From Lachnospiraceae bacterium (GTDB lineage Bacteria; Bacillota; Clostridia; Lachnospirales; Lachnospiraceae), in NCBI GenBank assembly GCA_017624835.1, contig JAGAMG010000014.1, forward strand, positions 1 through 37,453: DNA of 37,453 bases. Direction: 5' to 3'. Position 1 is the stretch's first letter; each line of letters starts with the position of its first letter. Below are positions 8,373 to 16,182 of this stretch, piece by piece. Position numbers and translations under genes: made by a program. Under the pieces are notes generated by a model. It saw nothing but the letters and a program-made list of their open reading frames with translations, was not told the origin of the DNA and made no database searches.

Positions 8373-8381
8373 ATTTTATCA
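8373..8381 (-). promoter_or_regulatory. Extended -10 promoter for the ABC exporter operon
   Basis: On the minus strand the sequence TGATAAAAT fits an extended -10 (TG-N-TAAAAT). No good -35 is visible, which is common with extended -10 sites. It lies 35 bases before the ATG at 8338. Confidence 0.4.
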
Positions 8382-8417
8382 CATATTCCATGTTAAAACT
8401 AGTCCACCCTGTTTTCT

Positions 8418-8446
8418 TTGCCAAATTCTCCTATCTGTTGTAAAAT
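8418..8446 (+). promoter_or_regulatory. Promoter of the alaX-like gene
   Basis: TTGCCA (8418-8423) and TAAAAT (8441-8446) are 17 bases apart. Transcription should start near 8453, at the foot of the hairpin at 8450-8497. Confidence 0.65.
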
Positions 8447-8449
8447 ATA

Positions 8450-8497
8450 CGCGAATAGAAAATCAAGCGGTGCAAAGGGACATTGATTTTCACTGCG
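8450..8497 (+). repeat. Hairpin in the 5' leader of the alaX-like gene
   Basis: GAAAATCAA (8458-8466) pairs perfectly with TTGATTTTC (8483-8491) across a 16-base loop that starts GCGGTGC. The stem is extended by CGC (8450-8452) against GCG (8495-8497). It ends 4 bases before the AAGGAG ribosome binding site. Its core, AAAATCAAGCG with TTGATTTT and CAC following, recurs in the leader at 33294-33348, so it may be a copy of the same repeat or RNA element. Confidence 0.5.
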
Positions 8498-8514
8498 AAA
8501 AGGAGATATTGCCA

Positions 8515-9675
8515 ATGGAAAAATTATTTTATAAGGATATACATATCACAAATTTTGAAGCAACCGTTACTGACTGCATTTATGATGAACAGAAAAAGCT
8601 CTATGAAGTCATATTAGACCGCACCGCTTTTTTCCCGGAAGAAGGCGGGCAGGTTGCCGATAAGGGAAGCCTTGCCGGGCAGGAGATTTGCGATGTACAA
8701 ATTAAAAATGACATTATTTCCCACTATGTAAAAGAAGCACTGGAACCGGGTACAGTGGTACATGGACAGGTGGATTGGGCACAGCGTTTTGACTTTATGC
8801 AGCAGCACTCCGGAGAGCATATGATATCCGGTTTGGTCAATAAGCACTTTGGACTAGATAATGTAGGGTTTCATTTAGGACTTTCAGAAGTCACCTTGGA
8901 TTTTAACGGAGAATTGACCTTAGAGCAGCTGCGAATAATTGAATCAGAGGCAAATGTAGCTGTATGGCAGAATCTTCCCATTGAAATCAGCTATCCTGAC
9001 AGCACTACATTAACTACCCTTTCCTACCGTAGCAAATTGGACTTAACAGAAAATGTACGCATTGTAACCATTCCGGGAATTGATACCTGCGCCTGTTGTG
9101 CTCCCCATTGTGATACCACCGGACAAATCGGCTTAATTAAGATTACCAATGTGCAAAATCACCGTGGCGGTGTCAGAGTGAATATCCTATGCGGCGGTCG
9201 AGCTGTTGCAGACTATACAGAAAAACAAAACAGCGTCAGCAATATTTCTGTACAGCTTTCTGCAAAACAAAATGCGGTGGCAGATGCCGTTTCCCGACTT
9301 AAAGAAGAAAATTTGCGTTTAAAGGAGTTGGGAAACACATTACAGGCACAGCTTTTGGATTATGCCGTACAAAGCCTTCCCCAGCCCAACCAATCCCAGC
9401 ATGCAATTCTCTTTGTGGAAATCATGAATGAAATTGCTATCCGAAATGTAATAAATGAGTTAACCACAAAATATAACGGCTATTGCGCAGCCTTCGCCGG
9501 AAATGATGGGGATGGATACCGTTTCATCATCGGAAGCAGCAGCAAGGACTGTCGGGAACTTGCTACGCTCCTTCGCCAGAATTTCCAAGCAAAGGGGGGT
9601 GGAACAGCTCCTATGATTCAGGGAACCATTATTGCATCCCATATCACCTTGAAAGCATTCCTTGAACAACAATAG
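8515..9675 (+). CDS. AlaX-like alanyl-tRNA editing protein with DHHA1 domain
   Basis: This 386-residue free-standing relative of the AlaRS editing domain is expected to remove serine or glycine wrongly attached to tRNA-Ala. Seen: an N-terminal second-domain-like barrel with FFPEEGGQ (about 40-46), the zinc-site HxxxH (His98, His102 in QQHSGEH), and the second half-site Cys194 and His198 in CCAPH. A coiled segment follows at about 250-285, then a C-terminal DHHA1-like RNA-binding region with KGGGTAPMIQG. The ATG at 8515 is set by AAGGAG 9 bases upstream. A longer in-frame start at 8470 would include the leader hairpin. It is monocistronic, ending at the terminator 9715-9757. Confidence 0.88.
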   Translation: MEKLFYKDIHITNFEATVTDCIYDEQKKLYEVILDRTAFFPEEGGQVADKGSLAGQEICDVQIKNDIISHYVKEALEPGTVVHGQVDWAQRFDFMQQHSGEHMISGLVNKHFGLDNVGFHLGLSEVTLDFNGELTLEQLRIIESEANVAVWQNLPIEISYPDSTTLTTLSYRSKLDLTENVRIVTIPGIDTCACCAPHCDTTGQIGLIKITNVQNHRGGVRVNILCGGRAVADYTEKQNSVSNISVQLSAKQNAVADAVSRLKEENLRLKELGNTLQAQLLDYAVQSLPQPNQSQHAILFVEIMNEIAIRNVINELTTKYNGYCAAFAGNDGDGYRFIIGSSSKDCRELATLLRQNFQAKGGGTAPMIQGTIIASHITLKAFLEQQ

Positions 9676-9714
9676 AAACAATCGCATATTCCAAATATAA
9701 ACGCACATAACTGC

Positions 9715-9757
9715 AAAAGGCAGGACATTGTTGAATGAAAACAACGTCCTGCCTTTT
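9715..9757. terminator. Bidirectional terminator between alaX-like gene and NhaC
   Basis: AAAAGGCAGGAC pairs with GTCCTGCCTTTT, extended by TTGTT/AACAA across an A/C mismatch. The A and T flanks supply T tracts in both directions. It serves the two convergent genes. Confidence 0.9.
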
Positions 9758-9772
9758 ATCTATAATACGCTA

Positions 9773-11254
9773 CTACGATGCAACCTTCTCATCATTCATC
9801 TTAACCAACAACAAAAGTCCCAGCACCATAGCCATACCTATCGGCAAGCAAATCAATGCACTCTTACAGAAACCGGCTATAATATACACTACAAAGGAAA
9901 TCACTGCCACTGTAATGGCATAGGGCAACTGTGTGGATACATGACTTACATGCTCACAATCCGCACCTGCCGATGCCATAATGGTGGTATCGGATATGGG
10001 GGAACAATGATCTCCACAAACAGCACCTGCCATACATGCAGAAATAGAAATAATCATTAAGGTAGGGTCTGTTTCCTGGAACACTGCTACTACAATAGGA
10101 ATCAGGATACCAAAGGTTCCCCAACTGGTGCCGGATGCAAATGCAAGCAAGCAGGCAACCACAAAAATAACTGCAGGCAAAAAGCTCATTAGCCCTTCTG
10201 CACAGCCTTCCATTACACCTTCTACAAATTCTGCCGCTCCCAGACTATCCGTCATTGCCTTTAATGTCCATGCAAAGGTCAAAATCAAAATAGCAGGCAC
10301 CATTGCCTTAAAGCCCTCCGGCATACATTCCATACATTCCTTCAAGCTCATGGATCTGCGAAGGAGATAATAAATAATCGTAATCATTAACGCAAAGAAG
10401 CTTCCCAGCATTAATCCTACAGAAGCATCACTGTCCGAAAATGCATCAATGATATTTGCTCCCTCAAAGAATCCTCCTGTGTAAATCATACCGATAATAC
10501 AGCAGACAATTAAAGAAAAAATGGGAACTATTAAATCCAAAACCTTACCATCCTTTTCAGACTCCTTTGCCTCGGCAGCCTTCTTCTGAAGTGCCTGCAT
10601 AGCATCTTCCTTTGCCTTCATAGGACCAAATTCTACTTTCAATATCACTGCCATAGCTACAAAAAAGAGAGTAAATATTGCGTAGAAATTATAAGGAATC
10701 GCTCTTAAAAATAATGTAAATCCATCTTCTCCCTCAACAAAGCCGGATACCGCTGCTGCCCAGGAAGAAATAGGTGCAATAATACAAACCGGAGCCGCTG
10801 TGGAATCAATCAAATATGCCAGCTTTTCCCGGGATACCTTATGCTTGTCCGTTACAGGCTTCATAACACTTCCTACCGTAAGACAGTTAAAATAATCATC
10901 AACAAAAATAAGAACACCCAACAAAACTGTGGCTAACTGTGCTCCTGTTTTGGACTTAATCTTCTCTCCCGCAAATTTGCCAAACGCAGCAGAACCTCCT
11001 GCCTTATTCATAAGAGATACCAATACACCCAAAATCACCAGGAAAATAAGAATACCTACGTTCCAGGAATCTGACAGTACACTTACAAATCCATCATTAA
11101 AAATATGAAGAACTGTGGCTTCCGGTGCAAAGCCTGCATAAAAAAGTCCTCCAATTAAAATTCCAACAAAAAGAGAACTATATACCTCTTTTGTTATCAA
11201 TGCCAATAAAATTGCTACTATAGGGGGCACCAATGCCCAAAATGTTCCGTACAT
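9773..11254 (-). CDS. NhaC-family Na+/H+ antiporter
   Basis: This 493-residue membrane protein has about 11-13 hydrophobic segments. It fits the NhaC ion-antiporter family (exchange of Na+ for H+, or in relatives malate/lactate-coupled exchange). Recognisable stretches are the conserved DDYFNCLTVG, the APISSWAAAVSG helix, FASGTSWGTFGILIP and GDHCSPISDTTI. A charged cytoplasmic loop (about 225-250, rich in Lys and Glu) splits the two halves. The ATG at 11254 has GAGGAG 10 bases upstream. It is monocistronic, ending at the shared terminator. The exact substrate cannot be told from sequence alone. Confidence 0.88.
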   Translation of the reverse strand: MYGTFWALVPPIVAILLALITKEVYSSLFVGILIGGLFYAGFAPEATVLHIFNDGFVSVLSDSWNVGILIFLVILGVLVSLMNKAGGSAAFGKFAGEKIKSKTGAQLATVLLGVLIFVDDYFNCLTVGSVMKPVTDKHKVSREKLAYLIDSTAAPVCIIAPISSWAAAVSGFVEGEDGFTLFLRAIPYNFYAIFTLFFVAMAVILKVEFGPMKAKEDAMQALQKKAAEAKESEKDGKVLDLIVPIFSLIVCCIIGMIYTGGFFEGANIIDAFSDSDASVGLMLGSFFALMITIIYYLLRRSMSLKECMECMPEGFKAMVPAILILTFAWTLKAMTDSLGAAEFVEGVMEGCAEGLMSFLPAVIFVVACLLAFASGTSWGTFGILIPIVVAVFQETDPTLMIISISACMAGAVCGDHCSPISDTTIMASAGADCEHVSHVSTQLPYAITVAVISFVVYIIAGFCKSALICLPIGMAMVLGLLLLVKMNDEKVAS

Positions 11255-11314
11255 TATACACTGTCTCCTCTCTAGCAAAAAATCTTTCTTCGTTAAAAGA
11301 TATCATAAATTAGC

Positions 11315-11343
11315 AAAAAGCACAAGGGAATCCCTTGTGCTTT
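11315..11343 (-). terminator. Terminator of the aquaporin-like / EAL-HDOD operon
   Basis: AAAGCACAAGG and CCTTGTGCTTT form an 11-bp stem with a GAATC loop. On the minus strand it ends in GCTTTTTGC. It lies 28 bases past the stop at 11371. Confidence 0.85.
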
Positions 11344-11370
11344 CCTGCTTTTTCCTTATTTTTCTACTTT

Positions 11371-12597
11371 TTACAATCTTAAACATAAAAGTCTGTACCA
11401 TACAAGGGAATCCATATATGCAGCAGAAATCTTTGCCTCATCCAATCCCTGTAAAATCATCAATCTGGAAACCTCCGGCCAATTAGCGGTTTCATATTGT
11501 ACCATAAACTCATACAGCGGAGCCAGCTTTCCTTTATTATAAAGCAATGCATCTGAAATTTCCTTAGATACGGTTACCATCTTCAAAGCCTCTTCCATGG
11601 GCTTTTCCAAAATAACATCCAATACGGAGAAAAGTCCCATTAGGAATAACTCTTCCTTCTTAACAGCCAAATCAAACGCCGATGCCAAATTTTCTGCGAA
11701 CTTTGCACGCAAAAGAGAAAGTCTGGTAATTTCATTGGGCTTATCTGCATACAAAGCATTTACTACTGCGGTATTAATCCATTTCTTTAATTCCCGCTGC
11801 CCCAACATTGCTGCCGCATGTCTGATGCTACTGATACCGGAATTCAGACTCATACTATTTACCATCTTTAAAAGTGAAATGGTAAGTGCAGTATCCCGTC
11901 CGATAATATCCGCAGCCTTGGTCAATTCAAAATTATCATCATTTACCGTGTTCAGCAATTCAATATAATTAACCTTTAAGGGCGCAACTTCATTTTGTCC
12001 CTTTGTAATCGGAACACGATAGAAAACACCTTCATAAAACTGATAACCACCATTTGCCCGCAGTTTTTCATAAATCTCCATATTGTCAATATTACCGGCA
12101 CAAAGCTTTACATTGGGAAACAGCTTTCCAAAATAAATTTTTGCCTTGTCAATTGCAATCTTACGATTATTTAAAAACACGTAATCCACCAGCTTCAGCA
12201 CTTCCCGATAGCTTTCAAATTCACTTACAGCCAGCTTACGAATCGCTAATTTAAATCCGCTTTCCTTTAATTCCCGCAATCTGTTTACATACATTTCAAT
12301 GGGAGGTATGGTATTATCAATCAATAAAGCAATCCGTTCGTGAGGCACATTGCATTGTCCCTCAATATCTGCAAAAACATTGATATTGCTGATTGGTATA
12401 AACACCTCTTTATCCTCGGACAAGGTCTCAATTCCCATACTCTGTATCAATTCTAAGCCTGCAATATTAGCTGCTCCGTCATATTGTCCCGTTCCCAGCA
12501 TTAAGGGATTCAAAAGATAATTATTTTTTTGTGTAAACACCGAATACGCGCGTACTGCCATATTCTCATCAAATAAGGGCACCAATGCCACCAGCAT
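11371..12597 (-). CDS. EAL-HDOD signalling protein (YuxH-like)
   Basis: This 408-residue cytoplasmic protein has an N-terminal EAL-like half (about 1-190, starting LVALVPLFDENMAVRAY). The half lacks the ExL and other catalytic residues of c-di-GMP phosphodiesterases. A C-terminal HDOD domain (about 200-390) follows, with IGRDTALTISLLKMVNS. Known: this architecture occurs in CdgJ/YuxH-type proteins that regulate motility or other behaviour without c-di-GMP hydrolysis. The ATG at 12597 is my choice, with GGTGG 5 bases upstream. GTG 12609 and TTG 12612 are in frame. A small hairpin (CGACG/CGTCG, 12612-12628) lies just before the start, next to an AAAGGA sequence. It is second gene after the aquaporin-like gene, so a membrane-stress or motility-linked role is possible. 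Confidence 0.82.
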   Translation of the reverse strand: MLVALVPLFDENMAVRAYSVFTQKNNYLLNPLMLGTGQYDGAANIAGLELIQSMGIETLSEDKEVFIPISNINVFADIEGQCNVPHERIALLIDNTIPPIEMYVNRLRELKESGFKLAIRKLAVSEFESYREVLKLVDYVFLNNRKIAIDKAKIYFGKLFPNVKLCAGNIDNMEIYEKLRANGGYQFYEGVFYRVPITKGQNEVAPLKVNYIELLNTVNDDNFELTKAADIIGRDTALTISLLKMVNSMSLNSGISSIRHAAAMLGQRELKKWINTAVVNALYADKPNEITRLSLLRAKFAENLASAFDLAVKKEELFLMGLFSVLDVILEKPMEEALKMVTVSKEISDALLYNKGKLAPLYEFMVQYETANWPEVSRLMILQGLDEAKISAAYMDSLVWYRLLCLRL

Positions 12598-12653
12598 ATC
12601 TTCCACCAATCCGACGTAATAACCGTCGTCCTTTCTTTACTACTTATTCTGTC

Positions 12654-13373
12654 TTATACTGCGCCTGCGATGATAGAAGTCACAATCACTGCCAAAATAC
12701 CACCGATACTTGAGCCAACCAAATTAACAATTAACTGATATTGCCAATCAACCTTTTCCTTCCCTTTATTCGGAATAGGCAAAATAGTAAACCATACACT
12801 ACTAAATACAGAACGCATTGCATTCATACTAAATCCGGTACTGTTTAAGGACAATGCTATAAGTGCCACTGCTGCAAAACCAACCAATCCGATTACAATA
12901 GGATTGCCATTTGCATATATAATACCCACAAATACCAAAAATAAGAATACAAAGGTTGCAATCATTTCCTGCACAAAGTTAAGCACCATATTCTTTTCAA
13001 CAGGGTAGGCAGAAAAAATACCTCTCTTAGGTAAATCCTTGCTTTCCTTAAAGGAATCCCAAAAGAAAATCATACAAATAAGCACTGCGGCTCCTGCTGC
13101 CAAAAATTCCATCAACAGGTATATCAATGCATCGGTGATTGCCATGCTATTCCATATCACCTGACCCAAAACCACACCGGGATTCAATAGTGCCGGACCA
13201 CCCATGGTTGCTGCAATGCCAAGTCCAAAACCTACAGCCAAAGCCCATGCTACTACTAACTCAATGTAATTTAAGCTTCCTACTAACGTTTTCTTTAAGG
13301 ATACATTGCACATATATGCATATCCGCATAAAAGAAAAATGAATGAGCCACAAAATTCAGATAGATAGTTCAT
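12654..13373 (-). CDS. Aquaporin/glycerol-facilitator-like protein with altered NPA motifs
   Basis: The 239-residue, six-helix protein aligns by eye with the MIP family. The N-terminus NYLSEFCGSFIF resembles glycerol facilitators. The first half-helix motif is LLNPGV (N64-P65-G66) where NPA is usual, and the second is SMNAMRS (N184-A185-M186-R187) where NPAR is usual. The two Asn and the selectivity Arg are kept, but Ala/Pro are replaced. Such changes can alter selectivity. The ATG at 13373 has the strong site GAGGTGAT. The promoter is at 13421-13449, and the EAL-HDOD gene lies 56 bases downstream in the same transcript. The solute is unknown. Confidence 0.78.
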   Translation of the reverse strand: MNYLSEFCGSFIFLLCGYAYMCNVSLKKTLVGSLNYIELVVAWALAVGFGLGIAATMGGPALLNPGVVLGQVIWNSMAITDALIYLLMEFLAAGAAVLICMIFFWDSFKESKDLPKRGIFSAYPVEKNMVLNFVQEMIATFVFLFLVFVGIIYANGNPIVIGLVGFAAVALIALSLNSTGFSMNAMRSVFSSVWFTILPIPNKGKEKVDWQYQLIVNLVGSSIGGILAVIVTSIIAGAV

Positions 13374-13420
13374 AGTCATCACCTCATATATGTATTTTGC
13401 AATTCTTTTGTAACAAGAAT

Positions 13421-13449
13421 ATTATACATCCAAATACCATTTTTTACAA
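13421..13449 (-). promoter_or_regulatory. Promoter of the aquaporin-like operon
   Basis: TTGTAA (13444-13449) and TATAAT (13421-13426) are spaced by 17 bases on the minus strand, 48 bases before the ATG. The upstream DegV-kinase gene ends 58 bases away. Between them, the only structure is GAAAATTC/GAATTTTC around a long loop, which is a poor terminator. Confidence 0.8.
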
Positions 13450-13506
13450 GATTTCTGACTGAAAATTCGTCATTTTCTTCTGTTTTTATTTGAATTTTCC
13501 AACAAC

Positions 13507-16182
13507 TTACCAATTACTGTAATAAGAAATACCTATTGTATGCATACCGGAATTACAGGCATTGGAAAAAGAAGATTTCTGCACAATCACATAATCAAAG
13601 GGAACACGTTTCAACACCTCTGCCTTTACCCATTCAATTTGCTTTACCGTACAGCCTACATGGGTAATAAAGACAACATCTTTATTTACCTTTCGCTTAT
13701 TTCTCAAATGCCACCGAATCCCCTGTCTCCATGCAGCTTCCAGATTTCCTGCCAACAAGCCCACCAATACAACCTTCTTTTGTCGCACTCCTGCAAAAGG
13801 ATGGAGATTAAATAATCTGCACACCTTGGCAGTTATAGCTCTGGTTCGTCCGTTTTGGAAGAAGATATCAGCTCCGGGCATGATGAACCTTGTTTGAATA
13901 CGTCCCATCATCTCTTCCAACGCCTGACAAATTGTATCCGTACTCTTTCCTTCCATGGCAAGCTTTGCCGCATACAATACAATCAAACCCTGTCCACAGG
14001 ATATTTGTCCCGAATCAATTACCCTTACATGGTCAAATCCCTTCGCTGCGGTCACGGCAATACCATAGCTTCTTGCCGATTTTGAAGTTACCGATATATG
14101 TATGACTCGTTCTGCCTCTGTCAAAGTTTCCGCAAAAAATTCCTCATACTCCTCCACCGTTACACTGTCAGCGTAGGCAGTACTGCTTTCTGCAGAAATA
14201 TACTGTGTAAGACTGTCAGAGTCAATCTCTCTGGTATCTGCAAATCGTCCGTGTGGAGTCTTAATATACAAATACATCAGCTTAATGTCATATTTCTCCA
14301 ACAATTCCGGTGGAACATCACAAACACAATCTGCAGTAATATAAATCTTCTTGCGCTTCTTTCGGGTAAGCTTCTGTATCTGGTTATCATTTTCCACCTC
14401 CACAGTTCCCGTTTCCAGATATTCTATAATATCCGAAGGCAAAACCTGAAGCAGTTCCATTTCCAAAAGCTTTCCTTCAATGGGCTTCTCCACATAACCG
14501 TCAAAACCCTCCTCCATATACATTTGTCTTGCGCCGGATTGAGCATTACCGGTTAAAACAATGATTGCTGCTTCTCTGCACAGACCATTTTCCTGGGTTC
14601 GGATTTTTTTTAGTGTTTCTGCCCCATCCATATCGGGCATCATATAATCCACCAAAATAGCATGATAAAATTTCTTTCTGGTAAGCTCCAGACATTCTTC
14701 CCCACTCTGCGCAACATTCACCTGCACCTTTGTGGCAGAAAGCAGGCTGCTTGCCACCAAAGAATTCATTTTATTATCATCCACCACCAGAATCCTTGCT
14801 TCCGGTGCTTCAAATAAAGGACGATAAAACTGCTCTTCATTTCTTTCCCTTTTTACAGCATTTACATTACCTACCGGCTCACTATCCACAATTTTTTGTT
14901 TCAGTATCACGGTAAATATTGTACCCTTAGTATAAATACTGTCTACGGTTATCTCACCGCCCATCAAATCAACTAACTGCTTGGTAATGGCAAGTCCCAA
15001 ACCGCTTCCTACAATTTTAGCGTTACGAATCTCATCCGCTCTGTTAAAAGAATCGTAAAGATATTCTATATCCTCCTTTCGTATACCCATTCCGGTATCC
15101 GCAATTTTAATCTTAAGAATCATTTCACCTGTACTGCTCTCTTCCCCTTGAGCAGACATGGTTACAGAGCCCTCCTCCGTATATTTTACTGCGTTATCCA
15201 ATATATTAAGAAGCACCTGCTTAATTCTTTTTTCATCACCGTATAAAACAGACGGAATATTTTTATCAATATCCAGATAGAATTCCAAACTCTTTTTTTC
15301 CATTTGGGCACGCATAAGCTCTGCCAATTCCCCAAACAGGATGTCAGTCCGATACTGCACCGGCACAATCTTCATCTTGTGCATCTCCATCTGAGATAAA
15401 TCCAAAATATCATTTACCTGATTCAACAGCATTTTACTTGCCACTTGAATATCCTTCGCATATTCCCGGATTTCATCCGTAGGATTACTTCTCATAATCA
15501 TTTCATCCAAACCAATAATGGCATTGATAGGAGTTCTGATTTCATGACTCATATGAGCAAAAAAGGTACTCTTATTACCGCTACTCTTTTCAAGCGCCTG
15601 CTTTTGCTCCTCATTTTGCCGATGCTCTTCCTCAAACACACACATATGTTCCTTTAAAATTCCACCGGCTACGATTCCTACTACTATTACGGAAAAAAAG
15701 GAATCCACATGTGCCCGGCCACTATTAAGCATTGGTACAATAAAGTCCGGCTCCCAGAATGTAACAAAATAAGTAACTCCATAGGATACAATGCACAACC
15801 CTAAAAAGAACAACAGCTTTTTACCAGAAAACATAACAAATATGTACAATAGCCCCAATGCCATCCATACCGGAGCTCCGCCTTCCAATCCCCCACTCAA
15901 ACAAAACATGATGGGAAATACAAAAATAATAATCACAATCCCCAAAAGCATTGCTGCCAAATCAATTTTCCGATATTTGAAGGTAGCAATCAGACTGCCT
16001 GCCATAACAGTAAACAGCAATGCCAAAAAAGGAAGTAATACCTTGGTTATCTCCATTACCAGAAAGATTTCTCCCACGCCGATAACAGACGCAACTGCGG
16101 CAATCAGGATAATGATGCGGAACATTCTTTCTCTTAATTCGCAGCCTTCACCGGATATCTGACGGATTATTTTCTTCCACAT
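13507..16182 (-). CDS. Membrane hybrid histidine kinase fused to a C-terminal DegV-like domain
   Basis: The 891-residue chain has, in order, six hydrophobic segments (about 20-180) and a HisKA region with His213 in FFAHMSHEIRTP. An ATPase region follows, with DNAVKYT (N box), DTGMGI, and GSGLGLAIT (G2 box). Next come a receiver domain at about 463-580 with Asp512 in VDYMMPDMDG and Lys566, then a Lys/Arg-rich linker (604-612). The last domain is DegV-like (612-889), with IYITADCVCDVPPELLEKY, VIHISVTS, VIDSGQISCGQGL and NGRT. DegV proteins bind fatty acids. Here the TSQPS and LSGTY contact motifs read TAYADS and KSARSY, so ligand binding may differ. There is no HPt domain. The start ATG overlaps the stop of the previous hybrid kinase by one base (TAATG), so the two are translationally coupled. 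Confidence 0.88.
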   Translation of the reverse strand: MWKKIIRQISGEGCELRERMFRIIILIAAVASVIGVGEIFLVMEITKVLLPFLALLFTVMAGSLIATFKYRKIDLAAMLLGIVIIIFVFPIMFCLSGGLEGGAPVWMALGLLYIFVMFSGKKLLFFLGLCIVSYGVTYFVTFWEPDFIVPMLNSGRAHVDSFFSVIVVGIVAGGILKEHMCVFEEEHRQNEEQKQALEKSSGNKSTFFAHMSHEIRTPINAIIGLDEMIMRSNPTDEIREYAKDIQVASKMLLNQVNDILDLSQMEMHKMKIVPVQYRTDILFGELAELMRAQMEKKSLEFYLDIDKNIPSVLYGDEKRIKQVLLNILDNAVKYTEEGSVTMSAQGEESSTGEMILKIKIADTGMGIRKEDIEYLYDSFNRADEIRNAKIVGSGLGLAITKQLVDLMGGEITVDSIYTKGTIFTVILKQKIVDSEPVGNVNAVKRERNEEQFYRPLFEAPEARILVVDDNKMNSLVASSLLSATKVQVNVAQSGEECLELTRKKFYHAILVDYMMPDMDGAETLKKIRTQENGLCREAAIIVLTGNAQSGARQMYMEEGFDGYVEKPIEGKLLEMELLQVLPSDIIEYLETGTVEVENDNQIQKLTRKKRKKIYITADCVCDVPPELLEKYDIKLMYLYIKTPHGRFADTREIDSDSLTQYISAESSTAYADSVTVEEYEEFFAETLTEAERVIHISVTSKSARSYGIAVTAAKGFDHVRVIDSGQISCGQGLIVLYAAKLAMEGKSTDTICQALEEMMGRIQTRFIMPGADIFFQNGRTRAITAKVCRLFNLHPFAGVRQKKVVLVGLLAGNLEAAWRQGIRWHLRNKRKVNKDVVFITHVGCTVKQIEWVKAEVLKRVPFDYVIVQKSSFSNACNSGMHTIGISYYSNW

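Noticed and set aside
8470-8514. Upstream in-frame ATG giving a longer alaX-like protein
   Set aside because: The extra 15 codons overlap the leader hairpin and have no ribosome binding site, while AAGGAG lies properly before 8515.
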